A DNA stretch of 64,000 nt from an uncultured Collinsella sp. (GCA_958451615.1 CAUDQR010000010.1:20456-84455); one strand, 5' to 3'; positions 42,690 to 52,485 are shown, numbered from the stretch's first letter. Notes: generated from the sequence alone by a model not told the origin. Translations and numbers: made by a program.

Positions 42690-43772
42690 ATGGACATGCC
42701 CATGCAGATAAATAACGTTGGAATCATAGGGCATTTCGCCGAGGGCATCGATATGGCGGACGGACAGGTCGTAAAGACTCGTACTGTCCGCGAACTGCTT
42801 CGTGACGTTTGTGGTGCAGAAAATGTTCGCTCAATTGACACAAGAGGCTGGCAAAAGCATCCAATTGCGCTTGCTCGTGAGTGCATTAAGTTAGCGAAGC
42901 TCACGGATGCCTTGGTTATGCTACCGGCGCACAACGGGGTGAAAATCTTCGCCCCGTTACTTGTGTATTTACGAAAACGCTATGGTTGCAAGATCGTATA
43001 TTCAGTAATCGGCGGATGGCTCGCAGAGTATATAGTAGGACAGCCTATTCTGGGCAAGAAACTCAAATCCTTTGACGCGATACTTGTTGAGTCAGATCGA
43101 GTTCGGGTCCTACTTGCCGAGCAAGGCTTCGACAACGTGCTCGTCGCATACAACTTCAAGCGTTTGCCACAGCTCAAGTTTACCGAGCTCAAACAGCCGT
43201 CCGGTGAACCATGGCCTTTGGCTGTTTTCTCGCGCATCTACGAGGATAAAGGTATTGATGACATCGTGTGGGCTGTGCACAAGGCGAACTGCCGTCTTGG
43301 TCGCCGTGCTTTTAGGCTCGATATCTACGGCAATGTGCTGCCCGAGTACAAGGAGCATTTCGATGCGCTAATAGCTGGCTGCGATATCTCCGAGATCGTC
43401 TATAAGGGTGTGGCTCCTGCGGGGGAGAGCACGTCTGTTCTTAACGGGTACCTCGTCTTGGCCTTTCCGACGAGGTGCCCGGGCGAGGGTGTCCCGGGCA
43501 CTGTGGTAGATGCCTATTGTGCGGGCATTCCAGTGATTGCTTCACGTTGGCCAAGCTATGCAGAGATGGTCGACGAAGGTGAAACGGGTTTGACGTATGA
43601 ATTCCTTAATCGCGATGCGTTGCTGGACGTACTTCTTAATCCCGATCTGCCTAAACAATTACTCGCAATGAAGGAATCTTGCCTTCGCAAAGGGCGTAAC
43701 TACTCGTATGAAGCAGGCTTGAGGAAATTTAAGCATCTTGTTGAAAGCGATTTCGATGTGCACAACCAATAA
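42690..43772 (+). CDS. GT4-family glycosyltransferase
   Basis: About 360 aa with the GT-B fold. The N-terminal acceptor domain has NNVGIIGHFAEGIDMADGQVVKTRTVRELL. The C-terminal donor domain has LAVFSRIYEDKGIDDIVWAV, FRLDIYGNVL and the EGVPGTVVDAYCAGIPVIAS region with the retaining-enzyme E-x7-E variant. The start is not certain: ATG 42690 lies 14 nt from GAGG, and further in-frame ATGs lie at 42696 and 42702. Upstream reading overlaps the GT2 gene. The last 17 nt overlap the next gene. Confidence 0.87.
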   Translation: MDMPMQINNVGIIGHFAEGIDMADGQVVKTRTVRELLRDVCGAENVRSIDTRGWQKHPIALARECIKLAKLTDALVMLPAHNGVKIFAPLLVYLRKRYGCKIVYSVIGGWLAEYIVGQPILGKKLKSFDAILVESDRVRVLLAEQGFDNVLVAYNFKRLPQLKFTELKQPSGEPWPLAVFSRIYEDKGIDDIVWAVHKANCRLGRRAFRLDIYGNVLPEYKEHFDALIAGCDISEIVYKGVAPAGESTSVLNGYLVLAFPTRCPGEGVPGTVVDAYCAGIPVIASRWPSYAEMVDEGETGLTYEFLNRDALLDVLLNPDLPKQLLAMKESCLRKGRNYSYEAGLRKFKHLVESDFDVHNQ

Positions 43773-44895
43773 ACCCAAACGACTGCTTTGCATTGTGTCG
43801 AATATGGATGCAGGTGGAGCTGAGACATTCTTAATGAAGATGTATCGCCAGCTTGACCGAACGTGCTATCAGATGGATTTTGTGGTCTCGGGTGATGGTC
43901 GCGGCTACTACGAGGACGAAATCGAAAGACTCGGAGGAAGAGTATTTCGAATCACTCGTAAAACGAAGGATTTCTCCGCCTATCGTCGTGAGCTCTTCGA
44001 TGCAGTTCGCGAAGATGGATGCCCCGTCGTGCTGAGGATTGGTTCGAATGCTTTTTCAGCTATCGACCTGTGGATCGCGAAACGTGCAGGCGCGCGAAGG
44101 CTTGCGTTGCGTTCGAGCAATGCCAGCGACGGTCAGGCCGGTCTTGGCATGCTTCTGCAGAGGGCCCTGCGTCGACCGTTAACGTCGGTGGCCAACGTGA
44201 AGATAGCGCCGTCGGACCTGGCGGCCGAGTATACGTTCGGGCCCATGGCCATGAGAAAAGGCGAGGTTCATTACTTGCGCAACGCGCTCGACCTAGATGT
44301 CTATGCATTCTCGGCAGAGAAGCGCACAGCCATACGCGCTGAGTTCAGCATCGACGCAGACGCGTTGGTTGTGGGACACGTGGGACGCTTTGCTCCGCAG
44401 AAGAACCACGGGTTCCTCATTGAGGTCTTCACGGAGCTTTTGAAGAGCAGGCCCGACGCACGGCTCGTGCTTGTGGGCAAGGGCGAGCTTGAGGACGAGG
44501 TGTGCGCCAAGGCCGAGGCTTTTGGCGTGCTTGGCAGCATTGTTTTCACCGGCGTGCGTTCCGACGTGCCTGCGCTGCTTTCTGCCTTCGATGCGCTGGC
44601 GCTGCCCTCGCTGTACGAGGGCATGCCCAACGTTGTGATAGAGGCGCAGGCGGCCGGGCTCTCCTGCGTGGTGTCGGATACGGTGACGAGACAGGCCGAC
44701 GTGACAGGTCTGGTGGAGTATTTGCCCATAGATAACACGACGGCCTGGGCGAAGGTTTTGGAGTCTGCCGCTACGGTGGAGCGGCTCGATACGAGGACAG
44801 CCATGACTGCGGCGGGGTACGACATCTCAAGCGAAGCTAAGAAGTTCGTAGAGCTGGTGTACGGGGTTGCTACGATTGAATCGGAGCTTGACTAG
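43756..44895 (+). CDS. GT4-family glycosyltransferase
   Basis: The 379-aa GT-B enzyme has SNMDAGGAETFLMKMYRQLDR at the N-terminus and the conserved donor-domain block VVGHVGRFAPQKNHGFLIEVFTELLK, ARLVLVGKGELEDEV, and PSLYEGMPNVVIEAQAAGLSCVVSD with the E-x7-E motif. This is close to EpsF-type enzymes of Gram-positive exopolysaccharide loci. The ATG at 43756 overlaps the previous gene by 17 nt. From about 44080 the sequence is more GC-rich than the surrounding cluster genes. The stop TAG is followed directly by the polymerase ATG. Confidence 0.9.
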   Translation: MCTTNKPKRLLCIVSNMDAGGAETFLMKMYRQLDRTCYQMDFVVSGDGRGYYEDEIERLGGRVFRITRKTKDFSAYRRELFDAVREDGCPVVLRIGSNAFSAIDLWIAKRAGARRLALRSSNASDGQAGLGMLLQRALRRPLTSVANVKIAPSDLAAEYTFGPMAMRKGEVHYLRNALDLDVYAFSAEKRTAIRAEFSIDADALVVGHVGRFAPQKNHGFLIEVFTELLKSRPDARLVLVGKGELEDEVCAKAEAFGVLGSIVFTGVRSDVPALLSAFDALALPSLYEGMPNVVIEAQAAGLSCVVSDTVTRQADVTGLVEYLPIDNTTAWAKVLESAATVERLDTRTAMTAAGYDISSEAKKFVELVYGVATIESELD

Positions 44896-45984
44896 ATGAC
44901 TCCTTACCTGACATTCGTTGCAATTGCGGGCCTCGTTGCGCTAATCATTCGTGGCACATCTGAGCAAAAAGGCAAATTTATTGCGATTTCGGCTAAGGAG
45001 CGAGAGCTTACATGGACTCCTTACCTTGTGTGCCTTTGCGTAGCGCTAATATTCTTCGTTTCAATGCGAGACGTAACTGTTGGTGCTGATACCGGGAACT
45101 ACTTGGGCTCACTCCACTACTATGCTGGGATTCCTTGGAGCGACGTGCTGACGGCTAAGCTCGTATACCCTTACGACTACGAGCCCGGCTATTTCCTGCT
45201 CACCAAGATTTGTGCGCATTTTTACATGTCCGATCACGTTTTTTTCCTCTTGATCGCGGTTCTCATATACTCGCCGCTAATGGAGTTCTTCGGTCGGTAC
45301 AGCGACTCGCCTTTCTTAAGCTTTCTAATTTACTGTGCGCTAAGCTTATTTGTATACAGTCTCGGTATCTTTAGACAAATGATTGCACTTTCGATTTGTC
45401 TATTTGCGACGAGGTGGGTTGATTCAAACAAGCCTGTGTTCTTTGCGATTGCTATCGGCGTTGCGATGACGTTCCATTCCTCGGCGATTTGTTTCGCTTT
45501 ACTCTGGTTCTACAAGCGTTTCGACGTAATCAAGCTCTTGAAGATCGCCATTCCCGCTTCTATTGTCTGCTTGATTTTCGGCCGTGTCATCGCATTGATC
45601 GCGGTTAGGGCTCTGCCTCAGTATGCGGGCTACATCGGCTCCAAATACGACGTTGAGGGCGGAAGCTATACGATGTTCATGCTTCTATTATTCATTGCCT
45701 TCATTGTGCTATATGCTCTCCGCAATAAATCGATATTTGATAAATGCCCCGATGTCATTAGGCTCTCTATTTTTTCCCTTGGGATTGCCCTGTGTCTTCA
45801 GGGCGCTTCTTATTCTCTTGGTATTATGGGACGAATTATGTCCTACTACACCATCTTTTTAACAATTCTGGTTCCATATTTAATGATGCATTGCTTAGGA
45901 AGACACGGTCGCATACTAAGCTTATATTTTGTTGTACCTATTTCCCTTGTGCTATTCGTAAGCAGCCTTGGTTCCGTTGTTTAG
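44896..45984 (+). CDS. EpsG-family polysaccharide polymerase (Wzy-like)
   Basis: The 362-aa membrane protein has about ten hydrophobic helices throughout. After the second helix it has FFVSMRDVTVGADTGNYLGSL, the G-x-D-T-x-x-Y motif of EpsG polymerases, and YEPGYFLLTKI; a large loop is followed by FRQMIALSICLFA. It would link repeat units on the outer face of the membrane. It starts immediately after the preceding stop. Polymerases are poorly conserved, so the assignment rests on topology, motif and position next to transferases and flippase. Confidence 0.85.
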   Translation: MTPYLTFVAIAGLVALIIRGTSEQKGKFIAISAKERELTWTPYLVCLCVALIFFVSMRDVTVGADTGNYLGSLHYYAGIPWSDVLTAKLVYPYDYEPGYFLLTKICAHFYMSDHVFFLLIAVLIYSPLMEFFGRYSDSPFLSFLIYCALSLFVYSLGIFRQMIALSICLFATRWVDSNKPVFFAIAIGVAMTFHSSAICFALLWFYKRFDVIKLLKIAIPASIVCLIFGRVIALIAVRALPQYAGYIGSKYDVEGGSYTMFMLLLFIAFIVLYALRNKSIFDKCPDVIRLSIFSLGIALCLQGASYSLGIMGRIMSYYTIFLTILVPYLMMHCLGRHGRILSLYFVVPISLVLFVSSLGSVV

Positions 45985-46041
45985 CTCTGGTTATCGTTCT
46001 AAAGATATTAGAAACTATATACAAAGCTTTTGTAGGTAAGA

Positions 46042-47115
46042 ATGAAGAAAACAAACGTAGCAATAGTTATTGATTCGTTGATCGTTGGCGGCGCACAGCG
46101 TATGGTGTGCGAATTGATTCGTAATTTAGATTTTCGTGAATTCGACGTCTCACTCCATTGTTTTTTCGGGGGAAGCGATAAGGGGTTTATGCAGTTAGTC
46201 TCCGGAACCCCTGCTCGGGTCTATTTACATGGAATTGGTAACCGTATTGATCCGCCGACGCTAATTAGGATTTACAAGTCTCTCTCTAGGGAGCGTCCAG
46301 ATGTAGTTCACGCGCATCTAGGTGGAGCGCAAATATCTATTCCATGGGCACTGATGCATCATAGAAATACTCTAATTACACTTCATAGTACTCTTCCCGC
46401 CGCTCTTAATACTACTGCCCAACGGATGGTACGCCTCGCAGGTGAAAACCGTGTAAAATTAGTTGCGGTGTCTAAGGAGAACCATAGGCAAGCTTGCGAC
46501 TATTTTGGAGTCGAAGACAGTCTGATAGATGAGATAGATAACGGCATCACGCTATCTGACTATTCGCCATGCGATATCGCCAGTGCGCCAACATTCATCA
46601 ATGTTGCAACGCAAAACCAGAACAAAAATCAAATGCTTATCTTGCGTGCATTTAAACGACTCGAGATGGAGTGTCCTGATGCAAGGTTAATTCTTGTCGG
46701 TGACGGCCCACTTCATGAAGAATTGTGTCGCGAAGCTGGTGACGACCCTTCTATAGAACTGCCAGGCGCTCTTACGAATATTCCAAACGTTCTGCGTGGA
46801 GCCAATGTCTATGTCCAAAGCTCCAATCGTGAGGGTATGCCGATGTCTATTCTCGAGGCGATGGCATGTGGCCTCCCCGTAATTTCTACGGATGTTGGAG
46901 GCATACGTAATGTAGTTTCTAATTCTAACGGCATTCTTATCGATGCTGGATCTGAGGACCAGCTCTTCAGGGCGATGTGCGAGCTCGTAGATTGCAAGTT
47001 ACGTTGCAAAATGGGAGCAAGCTCTCTCGCGAACATCGACGGATATTCGGCGGCTCATATGGCAAGAAAATATGAAAAGCTGTATCGGGAACTTGGACAC
47101 TCCGCTCCGTTTTAA
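46042..47115 (+). CDS. GT4-family glycosyltransferase
   Basis: The 357-aa GT-B enzyme begins NVAIVIDSLIVGGAQRMVCELIRNL, has VVHAHLGGAQISIPWALMHH, FINVATQNQNKNQMLILRAFKRL, ARLILVGDGPL, and SNREGMPMSILEAMACGLPVISTDVGG with the E-x7-E motif. It is distinct in sequence from the two preceding GT4 proteins, so the repeat unit has several different linkages. It is AT-rich, and starts 57 nt after the polymerase with a weak site (GTAGGTAAG). The next gene starts 49 nt downstream. Confidence 0.9.
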   Translation: MKKTNVAIVIDSLIVGGAQRMVCELIRNLDFREFDVSLHCFFGGSDKGFMQLVSGTPARVYLHGIGNRIDPPTLIRIYKSLSRERPDVVHAHLGGAQISIPWALMHHRNTLITLHSTLPAALNTTAQRMVRLAGENRVKLVAVSKENHRQACDYFGVEDSLIDEIDNGITLSDYSPCDIASAPTFINVATQNQNKNQMLILRAFKRLEMECPDARLILVGDGPLHEELCREAGDDPSIELPGALTNIPNVLRGANVYVQSSNREGMPMSILEAMACGLPVISTDVGGIRNVVSNSNGILIDAGSEDQLFRAMCELVDCKLRCKMGASSLANIDGYSAAHMARKYEKLYRELGHSAPF

Positions 47116-47164
47116 TGCCAGGGTTTTAATCAGTTTGTTTTTCGCTAGAAGTACTGGAGACAAC

Positions 47165-48151
47165 TTGAAGAAATTTCTTATCAGCATAGACACAGAGGGA
47201 GACAACCTCTGGGAATGGAATAAAAAAGATCCTATCGGGACGCGCAATGCAAAGTATTTACCAAGATTCCAGGCTCTTTGCGATCGATACGGTTACAAGC
47301 CGACATATCTTTCTAACTGGGAGATGGTAAGTGACCCTGGTTTCTGTGAAATGGTTGGGTCATGGGCGGCCGAAGGGCGATGTGAAGTTGGCATGCACTT
47401 GCATGCTTGGAATACTCCGCCCAGTTTCGAGCTTACCGGAGAGAAGAACGATGACTGTGGCCTACCTTATCTTATTGAATTCACTGACGACATCATGGAA
47501 GCCAAAATTGACGCAATGACCGATGCAATCATAGACCGCATCGGCATTCGCCCTATTTCGCATCGTGCCGGACGATGGGCAATGGATCAAAGGTATTTTG
47601 AGCTTCTTGCTCGTAAAGGGTATATCTGCGATTGCTCCGTGACTCCACACATTAATTGGATAACATCCCCAGGCCTGACGAAAGGGGTCTCCGGTGCAGA
47701 TTATTCCAACGCCAGCGAGGAACCATATTTGGTCAGATGTGACAAAGCAGATATTGTTGAGGTTCCTTTGACCGTTAGGGATACGCATTCATTTATTAAA
47801 CCAGCCACCTGCAAGGCTAAGCCACTAGCCAAGTCGCTTTACAATGTCGCGCGAGGGCAGTCGCTTCAGCTTAGACCGAATGGGAAAAACCTCAATGAAA
47901 TGCTATGGCTTGAACGGCGAGTAGCGAATAGCTCCTCTGAATACATCATGTTTATGCTTCATTCATCTGAATTTATGCCAGGAGGAAGCCCAACATTCAG
48001 GGATGAAGCAGCAGTAGAGAATCTCTATGTTCAGCTGGAAAAGCTTTTCGATCGTGCTTCTTTAGATTTTGAGGGTGAAACTATCGGCGCTTACGCTAGG
48101 GAGCTCATATCCAACAACTCACTTGAGAGGAGTGGTTGGATTGCCCGCTAA
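47165..48151 (+). CDS. Polysaccharide deacetylase-like (NodB-fold) protein
   Basis: The 328-aa protein has FLISIDTEGDNLWEW with the motif-1 Asp pair region, CEVGMHLHAWNTPP with a likely metal-site H-x-H, SHRAGRWAMDQRYFELLARKG with the arginine motif, and a late FMLHSSEFMPGG histidine. It resembles WalW-like and other cytosolic deacetylase homologues of glycan clusters and has no signal peptide. It might deacetylate an N-acetyl sugar of the lipid-linked unit. The start TTG 47165 is chosen because TGGAGAC lies 5 nt upstream; no ATG is suitably placed. Confidence 0.75.
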   Translation: MKKFLISIDTEGDNLWEWNKKDPIGTRNAKYLPRFQALCDRYGYKPTYLSNWEMVSDPGFCEMVGSWAAEGRCEVGMHLHAWNTPPSFELTGEKNDDCGLPYLIEFTDDIMEAKIDAMTDAIIDRIGIRPISHRAGRWAMDQRYFELLARKGYICDCSVTPHINWITSPGLTKGVSGADYSNASEEPYLVRCDKADIVEVPLTVRDTHSFIKPATCKAKPLAKSLYNVARGQSLQLRPNGKNLNEMLWLERRVANSSSEYIMFMLHSSEFMPGGSPTFRDEAAVENLYVQLEKLFDRASLDFEGETIGAYARELISNNSLERSGWIAR

Positions 48152-49568
48152 GACCGACAGTCGCAGCAGGGATTTACTTAAAAACACTGGAATTATTGGC
48201 TTTGGTACGATGTGCACCAAAGCCCTTTCATTCTTGCTGCTACCCCTTTATACAGCACTGCTGAGTACTTCGGACTACGGAACACTCGACTTGGTGACGA
48301 CCATCGGCGGATTATTTGTCCCCATAGTCGGCATCCAACTTTCCCAGGCAATATTTCGTTACGTTGCTGAAGTTCGTGGTGATAATCATGCAGTCGCGAC
48401 AGTCCTTTCGACAGCTTACCTGGAGTCGCTAGCTCTAATTGTTGTATACATTGGTTTATTCGTTGTTTCGGCACCTTTTGTATCATTACCCTACAAGTGG
48501 GTGCTCCTGCCGCTCGTTGTATTCAATATCACTCTGCAGCTTGCTCTCTACTCGGCACGAGGGATAGGCGATAATGTCTCTTTTGCCCTAGGAAGCTTCA
48601 TCTCGGCTTCAGTGACGCTAGTCCTAAACGTTATTCTTCTCGCGGTATTTTCTCTAGGCCTTGAGGGCATGCTTGCCGCTTATTGCATCGGTCCAATTGC
48701 CGGCACGGTTACTGTCACGATCAGGGATAGACTTTGGCGTTATTTTAATCCGTCGTTATGCTCCGTGATGGAAGCCAAAAGGCTAACCCGATATGCCTTT
48801 CCGCTTATGCCAAATGAGGTGTCTTGGTGGGCGCTGCAGTCGGCAGACAGAGTGGTTATCTCAACTGCCTTAGGCACAGCCGCCAATGGTCTAATATCTG
48901 TAGCGAATAAGTTCTCATTCATCTATTCGACTGTCTTTAGCGTATTCAACGCTTCATGGACCGAACAAGTTATTTTGCACTATCACGATGAAGACGGTGC
49001 GTCCTTCATTCGACAAATCGTTGACAGTGCAGTTCGCTTTTTTTCCGCTCTCTTTCTTTTTATTATTTCAGCCCTTCCGTTTATATGGCCGTTCATGATT
49101 GACGCCAGCTATAATGACGCCTTCGGCATGGTGCCTCTTTACATGATTGCCGTCTATGCAAATCTGTTTACGGGATTGGTAAGTCCCATTTACCTAGTAA
49201 ATAACGAATCTCGTAAAGTGCTGGAGGCTACACTTGTTTCGGCGGTAGTCAGCATCACGGTCCTCATCGTACTTTTGGGCCCAATCGGCGTCTATGCTGC
49301 CCCAATCTCGACCATCGTAGGATATGGTCTTGTTGCCTTTATGCGCGTTGTTGATGTGCAACGAAGACACATGGACATGGCTCTTGATGTAAAGATTCTT
49401 ATGCCGACCGCAATTTTGGCAATCTTCGCCTCGCTTACTTACATTTGGGGAGGCCTTGCCGTCAAAGTTTTATGTTTCGCCTTATGTCTAATTTTTTCTG
49501 TCGCCATCAATTGGGACATGATCGTGTCATTAATCCGTAAGTTAAAAGGAGAAAGCAATAATGACTAA
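48141..49568 (+). CDS. Wzx-type polysaccharide flippase
   Basis: The membrane protein of about 475 aa has 12-14 predicted helices and the MOP-superfamily look: LLKNTGIIGFGTMCTKALSFLLLPLYTALLSTSDYGTLDLVTT at the start and LMPNEVSWWALQSADRVVISTALG in the middle. It should flip the undecaprenyl-linked repeat unit to the outer face. A TTG at 48141, 8 nt after GAGAGGAG, is the likely start and overlaps the deacetylase-like gene by 11 nt; no ATG fits. The stop overlaps the next gene's ATG by 8 nt. Confidence 0.9.
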   Translation: MPAKTDSRSRDLLKNTGIIGFGTMCTKALSFLLLPLYTALLSTSDYGTLDLVTTIGGLFVPIVGIQLSQAIFRYVAEVRGDNHAVATVLSTAYLESLALIVVYIGLFVVSAPFVSLPYKWVLLPLVVFNITLQLALYSARGIGDNVSFALGSFISASVTLVLNVILLAVFSLGLEGMLAAYCIGPIAGTVTVTIRDRLWRYFNPSLCSVMEAKRLTRYAFPLMPNEVSWWALQSADRVVISTALGTAANGLISVANKFSFIYSTVFSVFNASWTEQVILHYHDEDGASFIRQIVDSAVRFFSALFLFIISALPFIWPFMIDASYNDAFGMVPLYMIAVYANLFTGLVSPIYLVNNESRKVLEATLVSAVVSITVLIVLLGPIGVYAAPISTIVGYGLVAFMRVVDVQRRHMDMALDVKILMPTAILAIFASLTYIWGGLAVKVLCFALCLIFSVAINWDMIVSLIRKLKGESNND

Positions 49569-50622
49569 GGTGGGGCTCTTAACTTTCCATCGATCAACGA
49601 ACTTCGGGTCATATTTACAGGCATATGCCCTATATCACAAAATCTGCTACCTCGGCTGTGATTGCGAAGTGATTGATTACCGGTGTCCAGCCATTGAGAG
49701 GCGCGAGGGTCTAGCCGCTAAGATTCACGGTCCGAGAGACTTGGCCAAAAAAATCCTATTTGGGCGTGCCCTAAAGAAGAAAAAGTCGGCGCTCAACAAG
49801 TTCGCTTCTCGCAATATGGAGTTTTCCCAGCCAGTTTATCCCGACGACGTTCGTACCCTTGGAGAAAGCTATGAAGTGGTCGTAGCCGGTTCCGATATCA
49901 TCTGGGGCAGAGACATCACCGAGAGCGATCATACGTACTTTCTTGATTTTGCTGGAGACAAAACCAAGAAAGTAGCCTTTGCGTCATCGGTTGGAGCCTA
50001 CGAGCCTCAAGATGATGATGAAGAGGTGGCCCGCCTACTCATCAAAATGAATAGAATCGCCGTGCGCGAGGACGGTGCCGTCGATTGGGTTAAGCGTCTA
50101 ACTGGCAGAGATGCTGACCTGGTTTGCGATCCCACAATGCTCCTTACGACAGCCGAGTGGGACGCTATCACTCAGCCTATGGACTTCAAACCAGGTTATG
50201 TCCTTGTGTATTTTGACTCTCCTGATGGTAAATGTCTTAGAGATGCATGTCTCTATGCAGAAAGGCACGGCCTCATCGTTAAGAACATCAATTACGGCAT
50301 CCCGTTAAGGGGAACCCAAAGCGTAAAACCAGCTTCGCTCTCAGAGTTCCTAGGACTTATCAAGAATGCGGATGCAGTCTTTACCGCCTCATATCACGGA
50401 ATGCTTTTCTCGCTTTACTATGAAAGAGACATGCGATTCTACACCAGGTGTCACAGCACCCGCGTGCTCTCTCTCGCTAAGCGACTCGGTGTTCTCGATC
50501 GCTGCGGTGACGAAACCAACGGCGCGGAGCTACCCCCAATCGATTGGCCCCATGTACAGGAGAGAATCTCCAGTTTCAGAGAAGAATCAATCGCCATCCT
50601 GGAAGACATGGTGACTCTATGA
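49561..50622 (+). CDS. Polysaccharide pyruvyl transferase family protein
   Basis: The 353-aa protein has the CsaB/WcaK-type fold: VGLLTFHRSTNFGSYLQAYAL at the N-terminus, VVAGSDIIWGRD, KKVAFASSVGAYEP, VREDGAVDWVKRLTGRDADLVCDPTMLL, and ADAVFTASYHGMLFSLYYERDMRFY. It would add a pyruvyl ketal to a sugar, introducing negative charge. Such proteins are usually paired with FrhB-like iron-sulfur proteins in capsule loci, exactly as here: the next ATG overlaps this stop (ATGA). GGAGAAAG precedes the start. Confidence 0.88.
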   Translation: MTKVGLLTFHRSTNFGSYLQAYALYHKICYLGCDCEVIDYRCPAIERREGLAAKIHGPRDLAKKILFGRALKKKKSALNKFASRNMEFSQPVYPDDVRTLGESYEVVVAGSDIIWGRDITESDHTYFLDFAGDKTKKVAFASSVGAYEPQDDDEEVARLLIKMNRIAVREDGAVDWVKRLTGRDADLVCDPTMLLTTAEWDAITQPMDFKPGYVLVYFDSPDGKCLRDACLYAERHGLIVKNINYGIPLRGTQSVKPASLSEFLGLIKNADAVFTASYHGMLFSLYYERDMRFYTRCHSTRVLSLAKRLGVLDRCGDETNGAELPPIDWPHVQERISSFREESIAILEDMVTL

Positions 50623-51857
50623 CGCCGCCGAAGCTAGCCGATAAAGACAGTTGCACCGGCTGCGGAGCATGTGCCGCAGCATGCCCAAAGGGCTGCATCA
50701 CGCTGGAATCGGATTCCGTGGGAGTTCGGACTCCCACGATCGACGGGGACGTGTGCATCGGATGCGGTGCCTGTGAAAAGTCCTGCCATCTCTTGGCAGA
50801 TGGCGTCCTCCATGCAAAGTCGGATGAGGTGTTTGCCGCGTGGCAAACCGACGCCGGCGACCGCCGCACGTCCGCGTCGGGAGGAATCGCTTCAGCATGC
50901 TACCGGTGGGCGCTTTCAAGGGGCGTCCACTGCTACGGCGTACCCGCGGACGATCTCTACGCATTTCGCTTCATCGAACTGTCCGGCGAATCCGATATTC
51001 AGAGGTGCAAGAACTCCAAGTACGCCGAGTCCGACATGTCGGGTGTCTACGAGAACGTGAAAAAGCAGATCAGAAACGGGGAGGGCGTGCTCTTCATCGG
51101 GCTTCCCTGCCAGGTTGCCGCGCTGAGGACCTTCGTCGGCAAGAGGTTGGAGGACGGTCTAACGACCGTTGACATAATCTGCCATGGTGTATGTCCTTCG
51201 ACCTATCTCGAAGAGCATGTTAGAGGGATAGAAGGGAGGTGCGGACGGACTGCATCGGCGCTAAGCTTCCGCGACCCAGCTTTCGAAACTGCAAAGTATC
51301 GCTTAACTTTAAGCGATACTCAAGGCCTTTTTTACAAAAAGGGGCCGAAAAGCAACGACGCCTATCAGGTCGGCTACCATTCGGCCCTCACGTACCGAGA
51401 GAACTGCTACTCGTGCAGGTATGCCCGTGGGGAGAGGGCCGGCGACCTGACGATTGGCGACTTCAGCGGTTATGGACGACACGGTCAAAAGTCAGGCAAG
51501 GCGGAAAAGGTGTCGTGCGCCATCGTGTCCACCCTCAAAGGCGACTTGTTGCTTGAGGGCTTGGCCAAATTCGGAATCGAGACCGAGAGGCGGAACCCTG
51601 ACGAGGCGTTCCTCTATGAGAGACAGCTGAAAGAGCCGTCTGTGCGCCATGCCGGTAGGCCTGCATTCCTCAGCACGTATGCCTCTGGATCGGGATTCGA
51701 CCGCGCCGCCCGTGCCGCTATGGGGCGGACGCTGTTCCGTAACGGGGTCGTGGAGGGGCTGCGGTTGAGGGAAGCCGAGCTATTCGCCCGCTCGCTCGTT
51801 CCAAAATCCGTCAAACGGGCCATTAGGAAATGCATTCACAGGAGTTGTTTCGCTTGA
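50619..51857 (+). CDS. FrhB/FdhB-like iron-sulfur flavoprotein of polysaccharide loci
   Basis: The 412-aa protein has two N-terminal [4Fe-4S] motifs, CTGCGACAAACPKGC and CIGCGACEKSC. The Coenzyme F420 hydrogenase/dehydrogenase beta-subunit domains follow, with SASGGIASACYRWAL, FIGLPCQVAALRTFV, DIICHGVCPS and ENCYSCRYARGERAGDLTIGDFSG. True F420 hydrogenases are not suggested; members next to pyruvyl transferases act in glycan modification by an unknown redox step. From about 50620 the GC content climbs again. The start is coupled by ATGA to the previous gene. Confidence 0.87.
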   Translation: MTPPKLADKDSCTGCGACAAACPKGCITLESDSVGVRTPTIDGDVCIGCGACEKSCHLLADGVLHAKSDEVFAAWQTDAGDRRTSASGGIASACYRWALSRGVHCYGVPADDLYAFRFIELSGESDIQRCKNSKYAESDMSGVYENVKKQIRNGEGVLFIGLPCQVAALRTFVGKRLEDGLTTVDIICHGVCPSTYLEEHVRGIEGRCGRTASALSFRDPAFETAKYRLTLSDTQGLFYKKGPKSNDAYQVGYHSALTYRENCYSCRYARGERAGDLTIGDFSGYGRHGQKSGKAEKVSCAIVSTLKGDLLLEGLAKFGIETERRNPDEAFLYERQLKEPSVRHAGRPAFLSTYASGSGFDRAARAAMGRTLFRNGVVEGLRLREAELFARSLVPKSVKRAIRKCIHRSCFA

Positions 51858-51897
51858 TGCACAAGCGAAACGAAATTGCGCAGATCTGGAGGTATTG

Positions 51898-52432
51898 ATG
51901 TCAATACTCGATAGCATCATTTGGCGCCTCATGCCTTCCGGGATGAAGCTAGAGCGCCTGAAAAGACGCGGACTCACGATCGGGGGGGGGGTGTGAGATT
52001 CTTAACGGATTTGACTTCGGCTCCGAGCCGTACCTGGTGACAATCGGCGACAACGTCAGGATCACGAGCGGCGTTAAGATCACGACCCATGACGGCGGCG
52101 CCTGGACGTTGAGGCATATGTATCCAGAGCTGGTCGATATCGATAGGTTCGGCCGCGTCTCGATCGGCGACAACTCGCACATCGGGATGGACGCCATGAT
52201 CATGCCGGGCGTGGCTATCGGCAGAAACTGCATCGTGGGCGCCCGCGCCGTCGTAACGCATGACGTTCCCGACAACACAGTCGTCGCCGGTGTCCCGGCG
52301 CGGCCAATCGGGACGATAGAGCAATACCGTGAGAAACACTCGAGTGAGTTTGTCAACACGAAGCACATGGGTTGGCAGGAGAAGCGGGACTTCTGCGAGC
52401 GGGTTTACCCGCACTTGCCTGAGAAGCGATAA
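51898..52432 (+). pseudogene. Hexapeptide-repeat acyltransferase interrupted at a 10-G tract (possible phase variation)
   Basis: ATG 51898 after GGAGGTATTG opens MSILDSIIWRLMPSGMKLERLKRRGLTIG and meets ten G at 51982-51991; the frame then ends at TGA (51993-51995). Removing one G joins it to CEILNGFDFGSEPYLVTIGDNVRITSGVKITTHDGG and the complete left-handed beta-helix of a sugar O-acetyltransferase (GRNCIVGARAVVTHDVPDNTVVAGVPARPIG), giving 177 aa in all. The rest is undamaged, so this is either slipped-strand phase variation, a recent mutation or a sequencing error in the homopolymer. Confidence 0.8.
51982..51991 (+). repeat. 10-bp poly-G tract
   Basis: This run of ten G lies inside the acyltransferase reading frame. 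Nine would keep the frame open; ten close it after two more codons. Confidence 0.9.
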
Positions 52433-52485
52433 TGCGCCGGCAGTAATCGCATTTTGACCGAGCAAATTGAAAGGAAGCGATTGTC

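Noticed and set aside
50619-51857. Genuine F420 hydrogenase beta subunit
   Set aside because: There are no hydrogenase or F420 genes nearby; the translational coupling to a pyruvyl transferase matches the glycan-locus branch of the family.
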